Of a stretch of 64,000 bases of DNA, positions 10,471 to 21,819 are shown piece by piece. The stretch spans positions 50,392,760 through 50,456,759 of the forward strand of contig CP136069.1 of the NCBI GenBank assembly GCA_032622095.1. The letters run 5' to 3'. The position numbers and the translations under genes are program-made. Origin of the DNA: Siphonodentalium dalli. Taxonomy: Eukaryota; Mollusca; Scaphopoda; Gadilida; Siphonodentaliidae. Positions within the stretch are counted from its first letter, which is position 1, and every line of letters starts with the position of its first letter. Below the pieces are notes generated by a model. That model did not search any database, was not told the origin of the DNA, and saw nothing but the letters and a program-made list of their open reading frames with translations.

Positions 10471-10925
10471 TTTAATAACAATCTATGCCATAAAATATTA
10501 TTAAAATACTATAATTCATCACTATTTGAAACATTTGTGTCTCAGAAGATGCCCACAGAGAAATAGAACACTGCTGAAATCATAAAATGACTTCCCACCG
10601 TTGTCACCCAGAATGCAACATAATTCGAACTTGTTCAATGGAACTGGAAGAACTCTTTCTTTAATATATAGAGTTATTCCCCTTGCATTGAAAATAATAC
10701 TTATTTTACTTCAATCTTGATGACAAAACGCGTTGGCAACTCAACACAAACAACATGTCCACAGTTTATTACACCGGATAAGTTGATAAAACAATGTTTT
10801 GGAGCTTCCTCTTTCAAATGGTATATAATATGACATATATTTTTATATAATGTAATCTGGGGGTTCGAAAATTAAGTGGGCCTTTAAGGGATATTGTGAC
10901 ATGTATGAGTCGCTGATGCTACATG
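10471..10925. other. No recognisable feature
   Basis: AT-rich sequence with no supported gene or repeat. Confidence 0.5.
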
Positions 10926-11096
10926 TACGCTATTTTTTTTAATTAAATTATTTTTGTTAAACTAATGCCGTTATAACATTCGCGGGGGTACCCCGTAGCC
11001 CCGAGTCACCACACCAAATTTTTTTGAAATCGGTCCAGGGGTTTTTGAGGAAAATCGCGAACAATAAGCATATTAGTGTGGTCGTGGTAGAGTTGA
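10926..11096 (+). repeat. Short dispersed repeat, copy 1
   Basis: Shares 'ttttttaattaaatt', 'ggcgggtaccc/gggggtacccc', 'gagtcaccacaccaaattt' and 'tcggtccaggggt' with 11530-11672 in the same orientation. Confidence 0.65.
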
Positions 11097-11269
11097 ACCC
11101 GAAATGAATTGGATACCAGCTGATGTTGGTGTCATTCGACGCGGAAAAACACCAGGAACAACATCTAAGATCCGCAATTTTTACTCCGCTAATGGGAAAA
11201 TTCAGGATCCAAGATGGCGTAAAGGGAACGTGAATTCCTTATTTCGTATTCGAAAAATTATGGAAAATA

Positions 11270-11420
11270 TGGGACATGCAGGGAGGGGGGGGGAGGTAGT
11301 AAAAAAATTTGCAGGAAGGTATGCCGTTTTTTTTTTTGCATCTGGCATTTTCGGGGACCCACCACCCCCAAATCTGCAAAAAAAAAAAAATTATTCCCAA
11401 TTTTTTGACACCCACCCCCC
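11270..11420. repeat. G-rich inverted repeat, left member
   Basis: 'gggacatgcaggga', a G run, 'ggtagtaaaaa' and 'tttgcaggaaggtatgccg' are matched in reverse complement at 13030-13150. A looser relative lies at 27.85-28.02 kb. The purine and pyrimidine homopolymers are unusually long and could be slippage or assembly-sensitive. Confidence 0.65.
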
Positions 11421-11529
11421 AAATTTCACTAAAATTGGTCTAAAATCGCATAAACATTTTGATATATATATATTGTGTTAATATATTTTTTTTAAAGATT
11501 GAATTCGTTGCTCAATTTAACAAAACCAA

Positions 11530-11698
11530 TTTGTTTTTTGGTTTTTTTAATTAAATTTTTTGAAAAACTAACACCATTAGAACATCTGCCATGGCGGGTA
11601 CCCAGAGTCACCACACCGAATTTGGTTGAACTCGGTCCAGGGGTCTGAGAGAGAAACCCGGACAGATCTTACTCGTGTATATATATATATATATATTT
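11530..11698 (+). repeat. Short dispersed repeat, copy 2, ending in (TA)n
   Basis: Second copy of the 10926-11096 repeat. It runs into a (TA)n microsatellite at about 11676-11697, as several repeats in this window do. Confidence 0.65.
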
Positions 11699-11699
11699 A

Positions 11700-12041
11700 C
11701 ACACTAAGTGTTGTCATCATTAAATCCAGCATTCTGATTGGTCGGCGCCCACGTGGCTAGTTGCAGTTATTTCTCGGTGAATGCGCAACGCCTTGTAACA
11801 CCAAGCTAATAACACCATCGATACGTCATTAGGTTTGGAAAGACGAACGCGTAATGCTTTGGGCGCATTTTGACTCGCACAGGATTGACTTAATACATCA
11901 TCGGGTTTCAACGTGAAGAGAAATTGTTCCTATTAACTCTTGCCAAGGGTGCTATTGGGTATTTTGGGCTGATCTTGTCACGATACACTTTTCGATTTAA
12001 ATATATTTACAAAAGTGGCTTTTTCGCTAAATGTATATAAA
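11700..12041. other. Intergenic; no gene
   Basis: Contains 'gcattctgattggtc' (about 11728), nearly identical to the CCAAT-containing block before the TATA box at 19.06 kb. No ORF or TATA box follows here, so it is probably repeat-derived. Confidence 0.4.
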
Positions 12042-12204
12042 TATAAGGATTAACTGTCATGTGGACTATTTTTATGGAGATGTAACGGTGAGGTAAGTGG
12101 ACATAACTTGTATGTAAAACCCTTCGGGTTTTACACAAGTTATGTCCACTTACCTCACCGTTACATCTCCATAAAAACAGTCCACATGACAGTTAATCCT
12201 TATA
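12042..12204. repeat. 163 bp near-perfect hairpin with UUCG loop
   Basis: The arms from 'tataaggattaactgtcat' to 'gtaaaaccc' are matched by 'gggttttac' to 'atgacagttaatccttata', with only a few mismatches over roughly 78 bp. The loop is TTCG closed by C-G pairs, the classic stable tetraloop in RNA. It is bordered by TA-rich sequence. A palindromic MITE is the simplest reading. If transcribed it would make a long double-stranded stem. Confidence 0.9.
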
Positions 12205-12207
12205 TGA

Positions 12208-12436
12208 CAAGCAGTCACAGCACAATAATTATACCAGACTTGGATACGTTCGGTCTTGTGAGAGATCATCTGATGACATGCAAATAATTCACTGATTGGC
12301 TTGATGCACTAATGACAGATATTTTCTACCCATTGATAGTCACATTAATGTTTGAGACAGTTGCTCGCTCTTTTTACATGCACACAATGATCTAGGCATT
12401 AGCTACACCAGGACAAGTTTACTTATATATGCAAAC
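12208..12436 (+). repeat. Direct repeat, unit 1
   Basis: Shares 'ataccagacttggata', 'ttcactgattgg..tgatgcact', 'cattgatagtcacattaatg' and 'gagacagttgctcgctcttttt' with 12572-12815. The unit starts right after the hairpin. Confidence 0.75.
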
Positions 12437-12571
12437 TTAGGTCAATGTACAGGATACACACAATTCCATTATTTCTAACCATTTCCCGATTAGTCTGTCA
12501 ACAAGCCCATTATCTAGCATTATGCCTTAACACTTTTGTTAGTCTACTGGAGCAACCTCTGTTATAATAAA

Positions 12572-12815
12572 TGACAAACAGTCACTATACCAGACTTGGA
12601 TATTTTAGGTGTTGTGAGAGTAACAGATCATATGAGTTGATAGACATGTAAATATTTCACTGATTGGTTTGATGCACTGATGAACAGTGTGATAACAGTT
12701 ATATTCTAGCCATTGATAGTCACATTAATGTTTGAGACAGTTGCTCGCTCTTTTTCCATGCACACAATGATCTTTGCTTTAGTTTAATCAAGACATGACA
12801 AGTTTATTTATTTCA
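12572..12815 (+). repeat. Direct repeat, unit 2
   Basis: Diverged copy of 12208-12436 about 365 bp downstream. It lacks the hairpin, so that element was inserted beside one copy only or was lost from the other. Confidence 0.75.
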
Positions 12816-13029
12816 GTTTTCATTTCTCGAATCTACTTTCCGAAGGGTGTCGGGAAGGAATTTTTTTCAACCCACCGCCCCATATGCAACATGCCATATA
12901 GCTCAATGTCATCTCTACTAAGGCCCATATGAGGTACCAGTAACATAAATATGGTGTTTTTGTTTTTGCAGTTATAAATTCTTATAATATGTTTTAAACT
13001 GTTACAAATGTCATATAAGGGCACATAAG

Positions 13030-13150
13030 GTCTTTAGTAAAAAAAATTGCATGAAGGTGTAAAAAACGCGTTCCCTCCCCCCTCGGGCCACCCACCACCC
13101 CGGCATACCTTCCTGCAAATTTTTACTACCCCCCCCCCCCCCGGGACATG
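13030..13150. repeat. G-rich inverted repeat, right member
   Basis: Reverse-complement partner of 11270-11420, with 'cggcataccttcctgcaaattttta' split across the block and a C run before 'gggacatgtcc'. Confidence 0.65.
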
Positions 13151-14048
13151 TCCATGGAAACGTCTTTAATACGGCGAGATGAAATTTTGGGTGAAAACAA
13201 AAATCAGGGTCAAAAGTTCAAAAATGCCTTGGAAATAGTCCGAAAATAAACGGAAATTGTCCGAACCAAGTTCTGGGTCATAAACGACCACCTCGGCCCA
13301 AAAAAAAGCAGCCGAAAATGTTTGGGTCGAGTCCAAAATAGTGGGTCGAATTTAAATTTTCGCTCTGCACGGTCGGGAAAATTTCGGAAAATGTGGCAAA
13401 ATGTCCCATGTTCATAAACGGCCACCTGGGCAGAACTTTTTGAGCCGAAAATTTCTTGGGTCGAGTATGAAAAAGTGGGTCTAATAGAAATTCCCGTTCT
13501 GCACGGTAAGGACAATTTTGGAAAATGTGGCAAATGACCATGGCAACATCTCTAGTAAGGTGAGACGAAATTTCCTGTGTAAAAAAATCAGGGTCAAAAG
13601 TTCAAAAAGGCCTCGAAAATAGGCAAAGTCCGAAAATAAACGGAAATTTGTCCGAGATAAGTTCGGGGTCATAAATGGCCACCTCAGCCAAAAAAATTGG
13701 GTCGAGTCAAAAAAAGTGGGTAGAATTTCAGTTTTCACTCCGCTCGGTCGGGCAAATTTCGGAAAATGTGGTAAAGTGCCCCATATTTATAAACGGCCAC
13801 TGGGTCGAACTTTTTGAGCTGAAAACATTTTGGGTCGAGTCCGAAAAAGTGGGTCTAATAGAAATGCCCGATCCGCTCGGTCGGGAAAATTTTGGAAAAT
13901 GTGTCAATTGACCATGGCAACGTCTTTAGTAAGGTGAGACCTAATTTCCTGTAAAAAATAATCCGGGTCAAAAGTTCAAAAATGCCTCGAAACTATGCAA
14001 AGTCCGAAAATAAACGGAACTTGTCTGAAACAAGTTCGGGGTCATAGT
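13149..14048. repeat. ~380 bp tandem array, ~2.3 units
   Basis: 'ccatgg(a/c)aac(g/a)tct' recurs at 13151, 13539 and 13912. Each unit contains 'agggtcaaaagttcaaaaa', 'gtccgaaaataaacggaa' and two half-units with 'gggtcgagt..aaaa..gtgggt' and 'cggtcggg..aatttcggaaaatgtg'. A higher-order structure of two subunits per period is therefore visible. ORFs in it are periodic artefacts. Confidence 0.85.
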
Positions 14049-15069
14049 AGTTTTATTCATACTGTTTATCTTGATTCTTGTCATATAATGTGTAATTAAA
14101 GTTAGTTTGGATTCAGTGGTGATGTATTGATTATGTGAAATTTTCTAGAAGCAGAAATATATGTACTCAGATCAGTCTCACGAATGTGACCGATCATCAG
14201 TTATTTTGATATATATATATACAAAATCAATTAAACCTTTCAAAATGCAATGCTATAAAACAGTATATGAGAGTACTGGATAAAATGTGTAGATTCTGTT
14301 GTCTGGTTCTCAAAATAGTAGTCATAGTTGCATCCGATCAAGTGATGGAACACGAATATTTCGCTTTTTTTTTACAAGAATGCATGGTGGTATAATATGA
14401 ACGCAATTTATCAAATCATAACGGAGTATCATAGACTATTTTCAATAAATTATAAATTGTGACCAAAATTGCCTACAAACTCTGTGGCAGAAACTGCGTT
14501 TATATTTGGAAATTATGTTTTATTTGGTTGTATTCACCAAGGCCACATATACGCGAAACTTACTTCGTTTTCTGCAATCGCATCAGCACGTTTACCCCTT
14601 CTTATGGTATCATTTATCTCGCTAATGTTACAAATATATATGTGCTGCACACAAATAGAAACATTGCGTGAATGTTCAACGTTGTAATAACATCTTTAAA
14701 CGATAATCACCTGATATTTCGTATGAGTACGTCATACGTGCGTGGTAATGGTACCGTATTTTTAAACAAAAGATACTGAACACTAATTGTGTGCATTGCG
14801 TGGTAGCATATTCCAGTTGAAAGGTGGCGACTGAAGTAGTTTATACAACATTGTTTACTAAGAAACTGGTTTGGTAACAGCATGGCAATATGTCTTAAAT
14901 AACATGTACGATGTACCGTCTCTTTGATCTGGTGAGGTACGGTGCCAATCCTTTATTGAAGATATGGGTGTTTCTTTACAGTATATAGTATATGTATGGT
15001 TTATTAGCACGGAAATTGTTAAAAATTCCGGAAATTTTACTACTAGTTATATCGCAAAGGTATGTGCAC
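14049..15069. other. No recognisable feature
   Basis: AT-rich, with a short TA run near 14210. Small ORFs at 14459-14687 overlap in two frames and show no family resemblance. No repeat partner was found. Confidence 0.45.
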
Positions 15070-16230
15070 TTCAGTTTCTGCAACCATCTTGGATTTAAAA
15101 TTTGAATCCATCGCCGCACCATGTAGCCCACATTTATTGGAGAATTGATTTGAAATTTGCGGGCATGTTTAGGATAACCTCTTGATAGGAGCTATCGATT
15201 TTGAACGATTTTTGATGGGAATTGCATAAACATGGCCGCCAGCATCCGATCGTTACCAAACTTCAAAATAACTTCGGGATGACCTCTAGATGGGAGTGAT
15301 CATTTTTTCCCCGAAACTCATTAAAAAACATGGCTACCACCAGCCATCTTAGATTTCAAATTTGAATCCATCGCCGCACCCTGCGGCCGCATTTATTAAA
15401 TATATATATATTTTTTAATTTATAGGCATGTTTTGGATCACCCCTAGATAGGAGCTATCGAATTTGAACGATTTTCGAAGAAAAAAATGGCCACCGGCAG
15501 CCATTTTGGATTTTACCCTTTGCATGACTAAATTCTTTGCCACACCCTATACAGACAACATCCCTCATCCGATCGTCAACTTGCAAACATATGGATCTTC
15601 GGGGTGAACTCTAGATTTGAGCCATCATTTTTTTTCTGAAATTCCTTACAAAACATGGCCACCAGCAGCCATATTCAATTCTTATATTTCAAATTTGAAT
15701 CCATCGCAGCACCCTGCAGCCCGCATTTATTAAAGATTTTGTTTTATTTACAGGCATGTATTGGATCACCTCGAGGTAGTCGCTATCAAATTTGAACGAT
15801 TTTCGATGAAAAACATGGCCGCTGGCAGCCATCTTGGAGTTTACTCTTTGCATGACTAAACCCTTTGTCACACCCTACTGCCCACATCCCTCATCCAATC
15901 ATCATCAAACTTCATATGGATCTTTTGGGTGACACAACATGGGAACCATCATTTGTTTTCGTATTTCATTGAAAAACATGGCCGCCAACGGCCATCTTGG
16001 ATTTCACTCTTTGAATAAATCCATCGGCGCAGCCAAGAGGACAACTCCCTCATCCGATCGGCACCGAACTTCATACCTCTAGATGGGAGCCATATTGGAT
16101 TTCACTCTCTCTAATTAATAGTATTACTGCATCCTTTGGCACTCCCTAGAGCCAAACTCTCATCCGATTAATCCCAAACTGTTTATGGATCTTCATGGTA
16201 ACCTACAGTTACTTATAAGCATACACTGCC
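15070..16230. repeat. 'catggccgcc' dispersed array, block 2
   Basis: At least six diverged units with the same landmarks as block 1: 'aacatggccgcc', 'gccatcttgga', 'tttgaatccatcg', 'ctcatccgatcg' and 'ctagatgggagc'. The units decay toward 16.2 kb. Confidence 0.8.
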
Positions 16231-16773
16231 CTAGTTCCCTCTCGCTCTATGGGCTGTAATATATGGCATGATCACATTTCCAAGTTGAGCTACAGTGTCA
16301 TTGACACTTTAATTTTTGTTATTATCCCCACCCTTAAAGATACGGGCGGCGTTGGCGGTGGGTATGCTGTTAAAATATTCACCTCAGTCAAAAACCGCCA
16401 TAAACGGAAATAGTAGTAAAATATAGACACACCTTGTTCTTATATCAATCAGAAATATGACATAAACAGTGTGTTATTGTCAAATGTTTTTCCTTTGTTG
16501 TGTAAACAAAAGCAAAAAACGTCACAGAACCTGGCTTTTGTTTATATCCGGATATGGTAAACATAAAGAGCATTATTTGTTACTGTTTTCCTGATATGGA
16601 AATAATAAAGAGCGTTTATATCATTTGTGTGTGATTAACCAATATAATTGCGCTGTGTTATGTAAACAGAAGCCAAACTTTACGTGCATCATCGTACGTC
16701 TTGAAAATATACTATTTACGCGCTGATTATGTTTGGCATATGAACAAAAGAGGGGGGACGGGGGGGGGGGGTC
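16231..16773. other. No gene; short G run at the end
   Basis: Contains two similar 'cctgatatgg/tccggatatgg..aataaagagc' motifs about 60 bp apart and a long G run (about 16754-16771). Nothing else is supported. Confidence 0.45.
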
Positions 16774-16910
16774 CAATCCCAGATTCCCAGGAAATAAATC
16801 AGCAAATCCCAGTTCCCAGGAAAAAAATATGCCATTTCCCAGTTCCCAGGAATTAAAAGCAAATCCCAGTTCCCAGTGAAAAAAGCCAGTTCCCAGGAAT
16901 AAGCCTTATC
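16774..16910. repeat. Minisatellite on 'cccagttcccaggaa'
   Basis: Five to six imperfect units of about 25-32 bp, each 'aatcccagttcccagg' plus an A-rich spacer. A related degenerate array lies at 17885-18020. Confidence 0.8.
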
Positions 16911-17131
16911 ACTGGTTCGCGATTTTAAAGATGGCCGATGGTTCCATATGGCCCGATTCCTAGCATTTTACCCAACCCACCGGTAAAAGGTCAAAGTTAA
17001 GAAGTAGCATCCATTTGCAAACATTCGACAGCTGAGTGCGAGCATTTTTTATCAACATTTTATGGCTTAATTTCATTTATTCTGAGTGCAACCACGTGTT
17101 TAAGAATTGTTTTGTGGCCATGTCATCTACA

Positions 17132-17377
17132 TAGTTAGGGTCTGGTGACGATGCAGACATTCAGACGCCCTGTTTTGTCAACGAACTTCCCATAAGTTAC
17201 TGATAAATAGCGAGGACTTGCGTTAAAAAAATAACTCAAAAACATACGTGATACATCCAATCCATCTACTGTGCGAAACCGACGTATTGTATGTATCCAG
17301 GGTGATTGTTTAATTAGTTTTATGAAGTTCTCGCACCTGCGATTCGGTAACGACCTGTTGCGAGTTAGTGATCTCAC
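17132..17377 (-). CDS. Orphan ORF of unknown function
   Basis: Minus-strand open frame of about 80 codons with a GTG at 17377 and a TAA stop near 17135. An internal Met lies near residue 45 ('SRMFLSYFF'). Composition is protein-like: charged N-terminal half, aromatic middle, 'YGKFVDKTGRLNVC' near the end. I recognise no family. The frame could be a terminal exon, since 'cgcaacag' and 'aatcgcag' upstream resemble 3' splice sites, but no partner exon was identified. A chance ORF cannot be excluded. Confidence 0.18.
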
Positions 17378-17399
17378 TTATTAAAATATTATATAGAGT

Positions 17400-17884
17400 A
17401 TCGACAAAACATACAATATTCACAAGTAATCTAGATCAATGTACATATATTGTATTTTTATGCTATCTTATGATTTACTGGCTACTGTCTGGTCATTACA
17501 TCATTTTACATGACATAAAATGCGAACCTATATGCAAATCCATTGAACAGAATCAACTGATCACTCTTTACACTGATCTACACCACAGAAAATCAGGTAT
17601 TTAAATGTCCAGGTATGTATGCAAATTCATGTGGTCTCAATATATCTAAGACGGTTTGTGATTTGAGATTGTGCCCCATAACTGGAATGTTAGTATGAAA
17701 AACCAAGTCACAAACCAACTGAGAAATAATTTGGCACACGATTCTTGATCACAAAAATCCAAATCGTGGAATATCACCAAAACACATGAAACGGAACAAA
17801 ACATGCCTGACTCATCTTTCATTGCTGGAATACCGATCGGGTGTGTGCATTTTGGGGGAAATCAGTTCATAATTAGGTGAATAA
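17400..17884. other. No recognisable feature
   Basis: AT-rich with no supported gene or repeat. Confidence 0.45.
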
Positions 17885-18020
17885 AAATGGAAATCCCGAT
17901 TAATTGGGGATAATTTCCCGGGTCCCAGAAAATAATTTCAACCTTCCCCGGGTCCCGGTGGAATTCTGTTCCCGATTCCCGGAAAAATTAAATCTGACGA
18001 TCCCAATTCCCGAAAAATAA
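17885..18020. repeat. Degenerate minisatellite on 'cccgggtcccagaaaa'
   Basis: Four to five irregular units alternating 'ttcccgggtccc', 'gttcccgattcccgg' and 'atcccaattcccg' with A-rich spacers. It looks like a relative of 16774-16910 in the same orientation, 1.1 kb away. Confidence 0.6.
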
Positions 18021-18802
18021 AAAGTGTCCGAAAATACCCGCCCACAAAACTATATATATTTTAATATTCCTTCTGTTGATGGCGATTTGAACAAATATGA
18101 ATATTTCTGCAACGAACGCCGCCCGTGCCTTTAAACGGATGTAATCGCAAACACCTTTACAAGAAACAATGACAATTTTCATATTTTGCATACAGATCTC
18201 GCAGCGAACTTTTGATATGTTATAAGGAAGAACCCCCTGCACACATTAAGGGTGTGAAGCATGTCACATGGTTAGCAAATTCACAGAACTCCACCGACTG
18301 AGTAAGACATCTATTTCTCAGCCACTTTATTTATTTCAACGCTGAAATTTTCCCAATTCATTGTGGGATATTCATTATGAAGGACTATTGTCCATAATTG
18401 TTTTTAACCTGTATTTACATGAACAAATTATATTTGAAAGCCTTTTCATACTGACCCTAGAATGGGAAATTGTGTACAGCTTTATGTATATTAAAAATCC
18501 ACCAACATTGTCAACATATGAAATATATATGAACTATATACAAGGGACCTTTAAATCCTGGTAAAAACACAACTTAGAAGAATCCACAATTTTTAATAAA
18601 CATGGTGTTCAAAACTATATTCAAATTCCAGTCTTGCAACTTGAGAGAACTATTTTAATGTATGGTGAGCCGATTCAACACCGGTGTTATTTTGTGGTCT
18701 TTCTCTGTTGAGCCTCACGGTCAGTCATCTGATTGATTTGTATTTGTGACCAATGTAGCCTGCCATATATACTACCATCAACATTTGTTTTCAGCTGAAT
18801 CA
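18021..18802. other. No recognisable feature
   Basis: AT-rich; nothing supported. Confidence 0.45.
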
Positions 18803-18905
18803 TTTTTAGCTCAACTTTACTTAAGTTTGAGCTATTGCCGTGGGTTGGTCGTCCGTCGTCCGTTCGTGTGTGGATCCGTCAACAATTTCCTTTAGTGTCA
18901 CGGAC
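18803..18905 (+). repeat. Solo head of the 'catggccgcc' repeat family
   Basis: 'tagctcaactttacttaagtt..gagctattgcc', then 'gtcgtccgtcgtccg' and 'gtcaacaattt', as at the start of block 1, but without the following array. The tag 'gctcaactttacttaag' recurs at 19266 inside the candidate transcription unit. Confidence 0.7.
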
Positions 18906-19058
18906 ATGGAATTTATCCTAATTTAGGGAATTTTAGCAGACGGAATTTCAGTGGAGACAACTGAGAGCTGTCAGTGGTGAATTATTAATTGGTTTTCTCT
19001 ACACAGAGATAGCTGTCCTATTTTTAGAAAATCAATACTTTTGGGCTTCTCGCATTCT

Positions 19059-19083
19059 GATTGGTCAATGTCGGATATAAAAG
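19059..19083 (+). promoter_or_regulatory. Candidate CCAAT/TATA core promoter
   Basis: GATTGGTCA (inverted CCAAT box, 19059-19067) is followed by TATAAAAG (19076-19083) in a good consensus form. The spacing is tighter than in a typical promoter, where CCAAT lies tens of bases further upstream. An open frame and AATAAA follow within 660 bp. Confidence 0.4.
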
Positions 19084-19237
19084 GCAGAATTTATTGGAGC
19101 CCGTGTGGTAGGGGTGAAGGAGAAGATCACTCGATCTTTTCGACCATCCCGGGCGCTTCGCGCCCATCTACTCACTTTATAGCCCGTGTGGTTCAGCCGA
19201 CGTCCAGTGTCACAGCCGGTAGGTCGGAGTTGTCTGA

Positions 19238-19690
19238 GAGACGCCCAGACGACCCGACCTGCATGCTCAACTTTACTTAAGCTATGGCGACATCGCACCA
19301 GATAGCAGGGACTCCGTTGATCTGCCGGAGGTCCCTGCTGTCGTCATCGAGGCGAGCGGAGAAAGGGAGCAGGAAACCACCCCTGCTGTTCCTGCCGCCA
19401 GCTTCGATGTGGAGTTGGACAGATTGCCACCACGGACACCGGAGTTCCATCTCATCCCGGTGTCTCCCAGCTCTACCACCAGCAACAACAACATCAGCAC
19501 AGGCACCACTCGCTCTGTGGAAGAGATCATCGCGGAATCCAACAGAGTCGTGGAAAGGGCGAAAGAAGAGCAGAGACTACAACTCGAAGAAATTCAACTT
19601 CGTATACAGCAGCACCAACAGAAATCTCAATCTCCTCCATCTCCACAATCGTCATCAGAAAAACTTCAAAAAAGAAAGAAGAAAAAATAA
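19238..19690 (+). CDS. Candidate small helical protein, unknown family
   Basis: A 150-codon open frame follows the TATA box and ends in a TAA at 19688. It reads as a Pro/Ser/Thr-rich first half and then a strongly helical, charged segment ('SVEEIIAESNRVVERAKEEQ', then a Gln-rich 'QLRIQQHQQK') and a lysine-rich tail. This looks far more protein-like than the overlapping frame. It contains no ATG: the first near-start is GTG at 19409. The true start may therefore lie in another exon, or the copy is frameshifted. The ATG at 19284 in another frame gives a 159-residue Arg/Ser-rich product with a good Kozak context and is the main alternative. I recognise no domain; a domesticated or truncated mobile-element gene is possible. 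Confidence 0.3.
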   Translation, partial: ETPRRPDLHAQLYLSYGDIAPDSRDSVDLPEVPAVVIEASGEREQETTPAVPAASFDVELDRLPPRTPEFHLIPVSPSSTTSNNNISTGTTRSVEEIIAESNRVVERAKEEQRLQLEEIQLRIQQHQQKSQSPPSPQSSSEKLQKRKKKK

Positions 19691-19736
19691 TCAAAATTTG
19701 TTATTGTATTTGTTTGTATTTTTGTTTGTTCTCTAT

Positions 19737-19742
19737 AATAAA
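19737..19742 (+). promoter_or_regulatory. Poly(A) signal AATAAA
   Basis: AATAAA lies 47 bp after the stop codon of the 19238-19690 frame, in a T-rich region. It is consistent with an intronless transcript of about 650 bases starting near 19105. Confidence 0.4.
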
Positions 19743-19759
19743 GGCAAAAACATGAGGGA

Positions 19760-21819
19760 TTAAGGAAAGGGCCTCTCGGCGCTTTCGACAATCCCGGGGC
19801 CAGCCACCCCAAACCACCCACTTTAGCTCTGGTTAAGGAGCCTTTTTCGAAGATCCCGGGGTTAGCCCCCCAAATCACTTCATCATCAGCTCTGGTTAGA
19901 AGTCTTCGGATTTCTCACCTGTTAAGATCAAGAGCTGAAATGAAGAGGCATCCCTCAGTGAAAATGGTCATGGAGCACACGGTCAGCCAAATGCACTGGT
20001 AGCCCTTACTGTCGCCTAGCAGAAGACTGAAAAGTGGTCGGAGGTGTCTTTTGAAGAAAGACCAGTGGTAGGCTGGCGATATATTGGGAATCCCGGGTAT
20101 TTGGTGACCTATGTGTGCTTCCATGTCGTTTTCATTTGGGTTATGTAGATCGAAGATTTAAAAGAATCAGTGACATCCATTTCTCATTTTGGCATCCTTC
20201 GGGATGGTTGGCTATTTATAACGTCTTTGGACGCATTCTCTTTCTCAAATTGTCACACAGTGTTGGTCTGCCAGTTCAATGGAAACCCTTATTGTCGACC
20301 AGTGGAAGAATCAGTTCATTTGGGAAGTCATATACAGACGCTGGCGACATGTTGGGTAGACCTAGAAATTGACGACCAAATATTGTGTGCACCTTGAACG
20401 ATTCTCATTGTGGTAACCCCTCGATTGGTAATTTAAATTTAATTTGCGCTCTTTTATGGGCGACCTCTCAGTTGGACTCCTTCATACATTAGCAATTGTG
20501 GCTTGCTAATTTTAATAGCTACTTGATCCACGATTGTTACACCAACCTTGGACTGATGTGGGCAGCCACGGAAGCAGACTCCGTCACAGATAGCAGGCAC
20601 TCAACCCCGTGAGCAACTCATGATATGCTAACCCACGGAATCCTATTCTTACCTGACATGTGCAGAGATATTAACGAAGACAAGGCCGAATTATACCACT
20701 TGGTTGACGGGCCATGCCGGAGTCACACCAACCTGGACACCCTAAGGTCTTAGTATAGTTGGAGCCTATTAAAGCTGTGCAGACGAGATACGCAGAAGAC
20801 CGAGAGCTGTGTCCAGGCTGGATGTGCCGGTATTTGTCGCCAACATGGTGGGTTGATCAAATTTAAATAGAGAAACTGCGGAATGTTAACGTCTCCAGAT
20901 GCGCCTTTTGTTTGACAAAGATGTGAAAGTGAATAATCATGCCGTAATGCCTCGGCCGTGTGGTTTTGACGGTGGGATCTAGAGCTAATAATTCTAGGGC
21001 CAGGTGGGAAATGTGGTTTCTCCCCTTTGTATGCGACAGAGCTGAGACTAGGGCCAAGACGGGAAATGTAGTTTCTCTCCCTGGTGGTCCCACTGTCAAA
21101 ACCTATGAGAATACAAATCTTTCGTCAAACAAAGGTTGACGTCGCGGGTTCCTTCCCTTGTGGTGCACACCTATAGTTCATGATTTATCACTAGTGGTAT
21201 TCATACTATACAACACCCTGGACCACTTCAGGCTGGCGAATGCAGCAATTGTTTCTCTGCACATGGTCAGGTAGATAGGCGATTTCGGTCATGGAAGTCA
21301 AGGGGAAAATTCAAGACAAATAAATTGGTTGACAAATCGATATTTGGCTGCTGGTGTGCAGTTGGCGTGACAGTCTAGATGTACGGCTCGAGTGTCCGTG
21401 AATTACAACCTGACTGGGTTCTGCCCCTTAAACTGTCAGTAGACGGCACAGCCGCCCATCTAGATTGTTACGTTTTATTGCACATCATACTCAGTCATGG
21501 AACATAGCAGGTCGACGGAACATTTCTTTTTCTGGAAGTTAACGTAAAAAGGGACGCCATTTCTGGTTTTAAAGGTCCAAATTGAATTATCGGGTGACAT
21601 GAAAATTGGCATAGATCTCAGCAAAGAATCTGAGGGGGCTCACTCCAAAAGGATTAGATTTTATTTGGCGTGCATGGGGAACCGAAGAGACTTATTTTGA
21701 AGGCACACTACCATTTGTTAGAATAATTAGTTGGACATTGGACATGTAATGCAGTTCCGATTAATTTGGGGAATTGGTGGTTACGTGGTCCGTATTTGAA
21801 CCCCCGTGCGCGTTACATT
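19760..21819. other. Unassigned 2 kb, GC slightly higher, no gene
   Basis: Three loose copies of 'tttcgacaatcccgggg..ccacc..tttagctctggtta' lie at about 19135, 19785 and 19855. A 55 bp direct pair, 'tagggccagg..gggaaatgtggtttctccc' and its partner, lies at about 20994 and 21049. No ORF looks real. The base composition differs from the flanks, so this may be the body of an unrecognised element, but I see no termini. Confidence 0.4.

Noticed and set aside
13210-13911. Several 70-107 residue frames, Phe/Pro/Arg-rich
   Set aside because: They lie in the ~380 bp tandem array and change frame between units.
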